This document shows, piece by piece, positions 51,627-61,082 of a DNA stretch of 64,000 nt (positions are counted from its first letter, which is position 1; every line of letters begins with the position of its first letter). Both the position numbers and the translations under genes were made by a program. Source of the stretch: Tigriopus japonicus (Eukaryota > Arthropoda > Copepoda > Harpacticoida > Harpacticidae); NCBI GenBank assembly GCA_010645155.1, contig CM021316.1:10706700-10770699 (forward strand), given 5' to 3'. Below the pieces are notes generated by a model. It had not been told where the DNA came from, ran no database searches, and saw only the letters and a program-made list of their open reading frames with translations.

Positions 51627-51780
51627 CCATAGACCTGAATTCAAAGCCACAGATAGAGAACTAATCTGACACACGACTTGAGAATAAAGGTAGGCACTAT
51701 CAAAAATCTGTAAAAAGGTTAAATTCATAACTTCCGCGTGTTGTGGTAGTCTTTTTCAGCACATCTCATCCATAATTCCA

Positions 51781-51858
51781 GAATGGCCTAGCGGTCTAGT
51801 TTACCGTTAACACCCAAAGGCAAATGCTTTCTCCGACACCGTTGGTTCAAATCCCATA
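51781..51858 (+). mobile_element. tRNA-like SINE head
   Basis: TGGCCTAGCGGTCTAG and GGTTCAAATCCC resemble A and B boxes of a Leu/Ser-type tRNA, with an expanded middle. The stems are imperfect. Confidence 0.45.
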
Positions 51859-51919
51859 AGATCGAAACTCGCCTTTGGAAGGAAGCTATTAAAATGGATG
51901 TTTTGAAGTTAGGTTCCTC

Positions 51920-52184
51920 TAGAGGGCTAACAGAGAAATGTCACTCCAGTATAGTCAGTGGAGATTTGGTTTAAATCCACTTCATTGATCCGGCAACAAT
52001 CATCATTCATTGCTCTTGTTTGACCAAAGCAGTTGAATTAGCAATTTTGCGACTCCCTAAAAGCGCAAGTTCGGGTTGTGAATCACATAACGTAGCGTAT
52101 TCAACATCAAATCCCATTGCACACACTTGGTGACTCGCATATGGCAATATATTATTGGAGTATCATTTCTCTGTTGCCCTTCTA
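51920..52184 (+). mobile_element. hAT-type MITE, TAGAGGGC family, copy 1
   Basis: The left end is TAGAGGGCTAACAGAGAA; the right end is TTCTCTGTTGCCCTTCTA. A perfect 8-bp duplication GGTTCCTC flanks it (51912-51919, 52185-52192). The interior is shared, in opposite orientation, with 59067-59368. Confidence 0.85.
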
Positions 52185-52761
52185 GGTTCCTCTTGCTGGA
52201 CAAGGGTGACACATCAATGTCTTAGCGCTGCTTAGACTAAAATAAATCACCAATATTCTGATCAGATAAACTTAGCATACCTAAGCCTTGCATCGACTTG
52301 GTCAAATGTGACAAATTCCTGACGATCCCCCGATCTCTAAAATGTGTTGCTTACGATGTGCAGGCTTTAAAGCTACAACTTGAACAAGCTGCACTTGAAG
52401 AGACACAAGGCGTTAACAAAAAGTTGCAAGAAACAAGAAAGAACTACAAGCTAAGAAAAACTGGGAACTTATGAAAACACGCAAAAAGTGTATTTAGCAA
52501 ATTTCAAACAAATAAACCTCTTGCTTGGTGTAAGATATTTATGTCTGCAAAAGCTCTGTCTAATCTAATTAATTTGGTTTAAAGTGATGTCATCAAAAAA
52601 CAAAGAACCAACTGGTCGTTGACACTGGTCATTGATCTGGATCTGCCAGAAGCCAAACCCATTTCAATCAAGAAACAAACGGGTCTGTCGTCGCTTCCTT
52701 CTTCCTATTTTCCTTATCTACCATTCATACAAACCAACCAAACAAGATTGAAGTCAAGGAG

Positions 52762-52798
52762 TATAAAAATCGCCCAGTACTCTTAGTTCATCATCAGT
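52762..52798 (+). promoter_or_regulatory. core promoter of the cuticle gene (TATA box and initiator)
   Basis: TATAAAA at 52762-52768 is followed by the arthropod initiator TCAGT at 52794-52798. The spacing of about 34 nt from TATA to the initiator A is canonical. The ATG lies 38 nt further on. Confidence 0.8.
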
Positions 52799-52833
52799 TC
52801 AATTTGATCTAAAAACCCAAAACCATCTAAAAA

Positions 52834-53312
52834 ATGAAGGTAAGCTTCTCATATTTCCTTGATCTTTGATCATCTCTATTATGGATTCCATTTCTTTCTA
52901 GACCTTCATCGCCCTCACCCTCTTGGCCGTGGCCTCAGCCGCTCCCGCTGCCGACAAGCCCGAGCCCACCTACCAGCCCTATGAGCCCCGATACGCCCCC
53001 GCTCCCTATAAGCCCGCCTACAAGGAACCCGCCTATGAGGAGCCCCCCAAGTACGAGTACACTTATGCCGTGGCCGATCATTACTCCGGAGCCGACTTCA
53101 ACCAGAACGAGGCCCGTGATGGTTATGCCACCAACGGCGAATACCGCGTGGCTCTTCCCGATGGTCGCACCCAAATCGTGACCTACACCGTTCAAGACAA
53201 CGAATCTGGTTATGTGGCTGATGTGCGATATGAGGGTGAGGCCCAATACCCCGAGGAGAAGCCCGCTCCTTACAAGCCCGCTTACCAACCCGCCCCCGCC
53301 TATGAGGCCTAG
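52834..53312 (+). CDS. Rebers-Riddiford cuticle protein, 138 aa
   Basis: Exon 1 (52834-52839) encodes only Met-Lys before GTAAGC. After a 62-bp intron, exon 2 (52902-53312) completes the signal peptide TFIALTLLAVASA. This two-codon first exon is typical of arthropod cuticle genes. The mature protein has Pro/Tyr/Ala-rich flanks (YAPAPYKPAY, KPAPYKPAYQPAPAYEA) around a chitin-binding R&R domain with YEYTYAV, NEARDGYATNGEYRVALPDG and VTYTVQDNESGYVADVRYEG. It is a structural exoskeleton protein secreted by epidermis. Codon use is strongly G/C-ending, unlike neighbouring genes, which suggests high expression. RR-1 or RR-2 class was not settled. Short antisense frames over it are shadows. Confidence 0.95.
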
Positions 53313-53353
53313 ATGCAAGGACAACTTCAATATTTATCACGATATGTATACGC

Positions 53354-53359
53354 AATAAA
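53354..53359 (+). promoter_or_regulatory. polyadenylation signal of the cuticle gene
   Basis: AATAAA lies 42 nt after the stop codon. Confidence 0.65.
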
Positions 53360-54260
53360 TATTTAAGCAACCGGACACAGGCGTTACAGATAATTAGCAC
53401 CGAGATAAACAAACTTGCTCTTAAAGAACGGCCCTGAAAAAGATTACAATTACCTTTGCTGGGATGGTCAAGGCGGGCAATTTTGATTTCCATTAATTTG
53501 AGCAAGAATTTTCTAAGAGTTGACGTGACCGGAAATTTGCAAATGGACCTTCTCATAAACGTCAATAAATTGTCTTGATACATGCTCTTAAATAATAGAA
53601 GAAATCCTCGCGTGAAAGGAAAGCAAAAATAAACTCTCGTTTTCTCAGTCTTGAAGCAAAGAATCAGAGTGTCTTTTTGATGAGAGCGTGAATACTAATC
53701 GAGACTCTTGTTTTGGAAAATTGAAGTGTGGCAAACGCACAATGATTTTAAAAATTGAGTACCCTCATTTTGGTAGTAGTGTTATGGCCATTAAAAAAGC
53801 CCAACGTGAAGAAACAAAAAGATCATCAAGTGCCGAAGACAAAGGTGAAGTAAACTTGAGATATTTGAAAGAAATGTGGCTTTTAAAACCCATTTCCACA
53901 GGGAAGCCAGAGTGGCCGCGCGTACTAATGCGTTCTTATAAGAGCCGAGTGTAAGTGCTTCCCCAAACGGTCGTAGTTCGAATCTTATTGGGGATCGAAT
54001 TGAAGCTGTCGGGAGAAATCCTTCAATTTACAGGGAATCGCATTCCTTGTACCGGTAGTAAAAAATCCGCAAAATAAAATCATATCTGAAGCACGGTGGT
54101 TATTGGTCAAGAATGCTCTCCTTCTTTCGTAAGACCTTTTTCACCACAATTAAGTCGGGAAATGTAAAAAATTTACTTGAAACTTTTCCCTAAGCACAAT
54201 GTGGCAAATTATCGTATTTGTTACTGATGAGGTTTTTACGCACAGAAATAAGTATGTAAT
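53360..54260. other. convergent intergenic region
   Basis: It lies between the 3' ends of the cuticle and peroxidase genes. Apart from a tRNA-like SINE head (53910-53993), nothing is recognised. Confidence 0.5.
53910..53993 (+). mobile_element. tRNA-like SINE head
   Basis: GAGTGGCCGCGCGTACTAATGC resembles an A box region (shown here as 53909-53930) and AGTTCGAATCTTATT a B box. Divergence and imperfect stems point to a relic. Confidence 0.4.
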
Positions 54261-57200
54261 TCATGCCAGCGTAAAATCAAACAAACTCAAGTCAAACAAA
54301 GTCCTGTTTTCACACGGCATTGAAGGGGCATTCATCATAAACAGATTAGTTGTAATCGAGGAGACTTGAGTATTATCACAAATCAAGTCTCCAAGATGAC
54401 GTTTGGTAATCATTTCAATCTCTTTGGTTGAAAATCCTCTGGGATGAGCGTTCACATGGCTAAAGAAGTATCTATCCCCAAATTTGAGTAAATTCATCTG
54501 TTTCCCGATTAAACAAGCGAAAGTGGGCCCCAAAACTCCATCTTCATAGGGTTTTTCCGAGATGCCTCCAACAAAAAGATCCATGTCGTCCGGATCTGAA
54601 TATAGATTTTGTAAAGATGTCCATGAACTTGGTTCTATTTCCTCTGGTCTTTGGTCCCAATCACAAGGTCGGGGTAAACCACAAAAATCCCGAAAGTCGT
54701 TGTAACTAGGGATCCCATGATCTCGACCACGTTGGATATTTCGTGACATCAAATCAGATTGAACGCCAAAAACGTTTTCAAACAAATGGGTCCTCATATC
54801 GTTCACGATATATCTGTCCAAAATCTGTGGTCTTTGATGGAACAAACCTAATAAGATTTCTTCCCAACCTTGTCCATTCTCAGATTCATACAATTCAGTG
54901 ATGAAGAAATTACTCTTTAAGGGATAGCTTCGACTTTTGGACCCGTTCAGAGGCATGACCATGATCTTGTTTTGAACCATGGAGTGACCAAATCGAAAAG
55001 CTGCAGTGGCAAAACTGTTTCTTATGGAGGCATCTGCTGTGACGTCATATTGAGAGGGACTACTTAAGGATAATCCAAGTTCGTCCATTTTACTTTGACT
55101 CAACATGGTTGTGGCAAATTGGCCAAAGATCACATTTTGCCATTGGGCTATTACTAGTCGGCGGGATTCTTGGTATAAAATTTCGTCGCTCCATAACGGA
55201 AAAAGGCCCTGGAGCTCTCGAGCGATTCTATTGTGTTCACGGTTCCACAAAGTGTGGAGAGCTGTTAGACCAGGATTTTCTAGAGCTCGAACATCTCCCG
55301 CTGTGTAAGAACTTCGGGATACATCCACACTGATTCTTGGAAGGAGCCTTTGATCGTTTGTTTTGAGTTGTCCGTGTTGTAATGTCCTCAACGAGATGGC
55401 TCGTTCAACGTCAGATCTAGAACAATTTCAAATCCATTTTTGCCCTTTGATTTTGGAAAGCAAGGGGGAAATTCTTTTTGAAACTAAAGATACAATCCGA
55501 AGTCAGAACCGTTTAGGAGCTTGAATCATCCAAAGACACAATTTCCTCGAATGGTCCTTGTTAAATTTAGAAACAAAAACTCTGTATGAATACAAAAATA
55601 TGGATAATAAATCCTTACCCGTAGATATGCGATCCATCCACATAAGCCGTAATAGCGTTCATCTGTTCTCTCACATGATATGGGCTCTCTTGACAAAACG
55701 GAGTCGATCTAACGAATTCAAAACAGTAATTGTCTTTATTGGCTGATGAAACAGAGCAATCCAAAGACTCCCTGTCACATCCAGCCAAAGGAGGTCTCAA
55801 GTCATCGGTGATAATGGAGAAGCAACCTGCTTGAGTGGGATTTTGACAACATTGATCGGCTCTTAATTCTGGGGTCAACGATATGTCGTGATCCAGGAAT
55901 TGACCAACTTGAACGAATAAATTCGTGTGAATCGAGTCGATGGAATCGGTTTTTTGATCCCACTCATCACTAACTAAACGAGGATTGGGTAAGGCAGCAT
56001 CAGGTAAAGATACGCAGATTGGATCACTTTTAGCCAAAAGAGCTGAAATGAAATCGTCGGAAACAGTTGAAGATGATTCGATTAAAAAAAGAAGGTAGTC
56101 GTGACTAGAGCACTATAATAACAGAGTACAGTCATAAAGTGCGCCATCTAGCGAATTTCATGCGGCAACAGCTTGCAGTTCTACGATACACATATTTTTG
56201 AAAATTGCAACAGTAATTTATCTTTTTTGGACAAACTTAAATGCCTAAAATGTTGATGGTGGAACTCCAAACAGAACCTTAAGTGTTTTTTTGATGAATT
56301 TTGGCATAGATCATGCCTGAAATACCTTTTCAGTAGTCAGTTTTCCAAGCCAATTTGAAAGGGATTTTACCAATAATTTCAACCAAAAACCACCACAGGT
56401 TCATTAACAACACTCAGTCAACATTTGAGGCACTTTAGTTTGTCCAAAACTAATGGTTGACCGTTGCAATCTTCAAAAATATGTGTATCATGGGAACTGC
56501 GAGCTGTTGCCGCATGAAATCCACTAGATGGCGCTCTTTATGACCGTACTCTGTTATTATAGTGCTCTAGTCGTGACCAATGACTGTATGTAGATAAAGG
56601 CTCCAAACCTTTCTTGTTTTTTATTTGAAGTCAATTTTTTGGCTAGTGATGGACCAAAAGAACTCATTACCGACACCAAAAGTCGGTTCTTTTGACTATT
56701 ATTTAAAATGCATGTGCGCTTTCGGTTTCAGTAGTCAACCGAAAACCAAATTTCGGCCGAACTTTGTGGCTATTTGGAGATAAATGAAAATGAAATTAGA
56801 CAATCTTCCCAAAGGTTTTATTTTTGCTTCAATGGGACAGTTCTTTAATTTCAAATGCTGAACCTTGCTTTACAAAGATTTAGCTTATCTATAATGGAAA
56901 ATTTCAGTCTTAAGGGTTTAAAAGGTGCTGATTTTTTTCATGAAAATGTATCTCCATTTCGTTACACGGACAAAGAAATCCCTATAACATACCGCTTCAA
57001 AGAATGCTTACTTACGTTGAAATCCAAAAGCTGAGAAAAAGTCTCCTCGAGGAATGCTGATGCCGTCTACGTAAGCTGCCGGTAAAAATCGTCTAAATTT
57101 GGTACTCATCGCACCCCATTTGGGATTTTGCAAGTTATTGCATATGCCCGAGATACTCCGATAAGGATCATTTGGATCACAATTGATCTGATCGTCTGAG

Positions 57201-59997
57201 CAAGCAAACTGGATGATTTTGATGTTCTGGACCACACTACTCTGACCTCCACCCACTTGGCCATCATTGAGGATTTCATGGAGACTCTTTTCCACGTCAT
57301 CAAGGGATTCTTTCTCAATTTGAAGCCGATTCCGGGTTGACAGCATCTCCAGAGTCCTTTGGGAGACATCGTTTCTTAGCTCCATTGCTACCGACCTAAA
57401 CGAATAGGCGTTCAAAAGTAACGAGAGAAAACATTTTTAAAAGGCTGCTCAATAAAAGGAGGAATTCTGATGCAAATAGCAGTAAAACAAATAAAAATTA
57501 TCTTTCAATCATATTTTTTTTTAAATCTTAGATTAGAGGAAAACTGTCTGTCAGAGTGTAAACTAGAATGAGCATATTGTTTTTAACGTTGTGACATTTG
57601 AAAGTCCAAGACAAGCGAATAAAAAAGGAACATGAGGAAAACGGTCAAAACAATTCGACATTTTTCCAAAGGACAAAAGTTTTCTAGCGCCAATAATTAG
57701 AACCTGATTTATGGACTTTCTCCTTTTTTGGGGTATTCCATGCTCTAAGCCAAGAGCGCTAGTTACCCATCATATGAGATTACTGAAAGCTGAATGACTT
57801 TATATATTGCATGACGTCATATATTCCCCATCAGAAGGTCGTAAGTGTTAATTAGTAATGGACCGGAAGTTATTTTAACCGAAACAAAATAATTCGGCAT
57901 GAAGAGGGCTTAACCGAAACCGAAATCATTTTAGGTCCCTGACAATTTAAAAAAAAAACTAAGATATATTTTCAGTTTTAAATCATGCAATTACCCTTCT
58001 TCAAACGCATAGGGAAAACAATTTGTTGGACTAATTAGGCATCGAAGAAGAATTTCGTAATCAGCTGATTTCCGTGTCGGGTATGGTTGAAACCCTTTTG
58101 CGGTCGAAATTGTCGGCTTCGAACTCGATTAAGAACACTTTCGGTTCATTGCTAGTGTTTATCAACGCAAATTCCTTTATCCATGTCAAAAAGACCGGCC
58201 AGTACGACCTTTGAATGGATCTAACAAATTGAACAAACACGTAGTCGAAAAGAGAAAGGGTAATAGTAGTGGCAAGAAGAAAAATAGCAACGGTATTTTT
58301 TTTAATGTAGAAGCAATAAGATCATGGCATATTGTCCATATTCAAAAGATGTTTGGCAACAATATTAATTTTAGGCGGATCTGACAAACAGTTTTTACTT
58401 GTATTTGAATTAGATTACGAAGGAAAAACTTATTTTTGTTATCTCAAGTAAAGCAGAAAAATTGTAAAATTTTCCTGTTGCCTGAACTTTGTGTGAAAGA
58501 AATTAAATGAGTATGATTGCGTCACATCCTAAAATCTTGAAGTAGCCTTTTCATCAATGTAGACGGATTTGAATCCATTCTTTGGTTAACGAGAGTTGTT
58601 TGACTTTGAAAAGGACTAATTATACTCTATCATACTAAAATCGCCGCTGAAACGTAATGAAAGTCTCGCTATTAAGCAAGTCTCATCCATGAAGGATTTA
58701 GGAGTTGTCATCCAAGATGATGGAAAGTTTGATGAGCATATCCAGTTTGAATTGGGGAAGGCATTTCAAACGTGCGACTGGATCTATCGCACTTTTAAGT
58801 CCAGATAAAAGGTCATATGTTTTGTGTTTAGAGATGCATGCATGAAGCATACTTCATCAATTGACTTCCACTCCTTTTGAGTCTCTTTAACGTTTTCAGG
58901 TTTTTAAAACGACGCCATATTCATGACAGCTTCTTTGCAATGAATTTTTAACCCAAAACTTCATTAGAAATGCTCCAGCAGGCGTAACATACTCTTGAAG
59001 TCAGTAATGGAAGCATGCTTGCAGCGTGCTTAGGTGCAGACAAAACATATGAGCTATAGTGTTACGTAGAGGGCTAACAGAGAATTGAAAACAGAAAATA
59101 TACAACATAACATATTCGTGAGTCACCAAGCCTGCACTGTGTGTGCGATGGGATTTGACGTTGAACACGTTAAGTTATGTGATTCACAACCCAAACTTGC
59201 GTTTTTGGGGAATCAGTGGCAAAATTGCTCATTCAACTGCTTTGGTCGAACAAGAGCAATGTATGATGAATCAAGTCACTTGACACCCTTGCTGCCAAAT
59301 CAATGAAGTGTGTTCAAAACAAATCTCCACCGACTGTACTGGAGTGGCATTTCTCTGTTAGCCCTCTAGTGTTACTCTACGATACTAACTCTGTACAAGT
59401 CGATTATTAAGCCTCATCTTGAATATGCCTCACCCCTTTGGACATCGATGTGTTCGGGAGGTTTGCAAAAGGTCGAGCAGGTCAACATCACAGGAATGAG
59501 AGAGGTCTCGGATGAAGGATTTTAACCCGTGATTTAAAAAATCGCCAATATATGGTGTGAAATAAGGAGCACTTTTTGCGTTAAGCTCACAAGACTTTCT
59601 CTTTGCTTGCCTAAACTTCCGCGCCACTCGCGCCTTCTATCGGCGTCTATAAAAGCCTTAATTAGGAGAGACTCCAGAATTTAGGGACGAAGAAAGGTAT
59701 CTAATATTGCTTTTTTATGATTTTTCAAGACCATATGCAGTTGAGTTCTTACAATATAACGTTTTTAAGATTTAATTCACAATTTCTTGGCACTTTCACT
59801 TACTCAATTGTATACTTCCGGCCAGGAGGAAGTTCTGTGAATGGTCGAACTTTATCCTGAAACTCCTCTTGAGCAATTCTGAAGGCCTTGGCTATTTCTT
59901 CTTTTTCAATTTGTTGGACTTGCTTAGCCAATTCTGAATACCTGTGGCAAACGACCGCACAACAAAAACCGAAAATCAATAATAACCGAGTCGACAT
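54261..59997 (-). CDS. animal haem peroxidase, secreted, 717 aa
   Basis: Exons (minus): 59804-59997, 57016-57395, 55619-56042, 54261-55416, phase-consistent to TGA at 54261. The signal peptide is MSTRLLLIFGFCCAVVCH, followed by a Gln/Glu/Lys-rich, probably coiled-coil segment (AKQVQQIEKEEIAKAF). The peroxidase domain starts at YRSISGICNNL...YVDGISIPR. The distal His is in GQFLDHDI (about residue 243), with the adjacent Asp expected to bind calcium. REHNRIAREL supplies the catalytic Arg region. The proximal His is in FRFGHSMV (about 477). NIQRGRDHGIPSYNDFR and GPTFACLIGKQ follow. The family (chorion peroxidase, peroxinectin-like) oxidises substrates with H2O2, often cross-linking tyrosines in cuticle or egg shell. 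That role is inferred here. Introns host MITEs and a LINE relic. Confidence 0.92.
56106..56569. mobile_element. hAT-type MITE, TAGAGCAC family
   Basis: Ends TAGAGCACTATAATAACAG and its complement begin arms of about 115 nt. A perfect 8-bp duplication GTCGTGAC flanks it (56098-56105, 56570-56577). It is 464 bp, non-coding, inside a peroxidase intron. Confidence 0.88.
57853..58154. mobile_element. hAT-type MITE, GGACCG family
   Basis: The left end TAGTAATGGACCGGAAGT pairs with ACTTTCGGTTCATTGCTA. Flanks GTGTTAAT (57845-57852) and GTGTTTAT (58155-58162) match at 7 of 8. Left-end fragments of the family appear at 56643 and 7050. Confidence 0.75.
58663..59510 (+). mobile_element. non-LTR retrotransposon (LINE) relic
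   Basis: 58693-58806 encodes KDLGVVIQDDGKFDEHIQF and IYRTFKSR; 59388-59510 encodes TLYKSIIKPHLEYASPLW and LQKVEQV. These are the post-catalytic thumb signatures of jockey/CR1-like reverse transcriptases. The two parts are split by degenerate sequence and the MITE at 59067. It is antisense to the peroxidase gene, within its first intron. Confidence 0.72.
59067..59368 (-). mobile_element. hAT-type MITE, TAGAGGGC family, copy 2
   Basis: TAGAGGGCTAACAGAGAA at the left and its perfect complement at the right. Flanks GTGTTACG (59059-59066) and GTGTTACT (59369-59376) match at 7 of 8. Interior sequence matches 51920-52184 inverted. It interrupts the LINE relic, so it is younger. Confidence 0.85.
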
Positions 59998-61082
59998 GTT
60001 TGAAACATTCAGTTTTAAACTAACTCTGCCCTCTAACTATTATTCTCATTGACTAATCCATTGTTTCCAAAGACAGCGATGCTCGAATTTCATTTTGTGC
60101 TCTGCTATTTCGATACTTGAAGTCACTGTAAGTCAACACGGTTTAGACAATCATTTAAAATAAGAAGGGCAAAGCGGCCGTTCAGTCGTTATCAATTGAC
60201 ATGAACTAAGTTTTACTGTTTTATGACTGAATTGGGAGATTTGTTTTTCCTGCATAAATATATATTCTTGCAATAATCGAAAGTGGATTTCATCATTATA
60301 CGCTTCCTTATTTTTTGTCGCATATTGAAGTTTTTCGTTGAACGGGCTCGTTTCAAGTCTTGTTTAGTTTCTCTAATCAAATTTTAAGCAATTTACGGAC
60401 CATTTCTAGATAATAAGGCTATAAATTATCAGTATTCTTTGAACATTGACTACTGCGATTTTTAGCACGAGCTCTTGATTCGGATTAGATGAATAGAAAA
60501 ATATGACAAATGATTTCATGAATGGGTTACTGACCATTTTATCTTCGCTGATTTATCGGAGTACAAGAATCAGTTCAAATTTCTAGTATGGTAGAATTCT
60601 TTCTGTTCACCAATTCTTTTTCAAAAAAAAATGTAGCAGAATTGGATCAGGGAAATTGAAAATAAAATCAGAAAGACAACTCCTTGAATATGATTGGTCA
60701 AATCATATGTTCCTATCTCAGCCTTAAAAGGCGTTGATAATCTATTTTAGCTTTAAATTCTCAAGGATTGCAGAATATGAAGATTTATATAATTCTGGAA
60801 AAACGTACTTAGATTAGTCCAGTCTCCTCGTAACGCACATTCTACCGCTCAAGAATTCAAATGTTAAATAACACCCACTACTAAAACGATTTAGATCTAC
60901 CGGTAGGCTGAGGTCATGCTGGATGAGATAAAAGGCCTTGTCCTTGTTCTTATCTCCTCTGTATAAAGAATATTTGCCAAGCCCAGGAACTGACATTAGT
61001 GCCTTTCTAGCGAGTGTAATCAGAACCTTGGACTTTTTGGGGTGTGAAAGTTGAAAAGTGGCTTTAGAGTGTCTTCTCCAAA
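59998..61082. other. divergent upstream region of peroxidase and ABCG genes
   Basis: Both starts (59997 minus, 61083 plus) face away from this 1.1-kb AT-rich stretch, which must hold both promoters. TATAAAG at 60962-60968 (plus) is a weak TATA candidate for the ABCG gene. No exon or repeat is seen. Confidence 0.45.

Noticed and set aside
52935..53330. 131-codon Gly/Val-rich minus-strand frame
   Set aside because: Antisense shadow of the G/C-rich cuticle gene.
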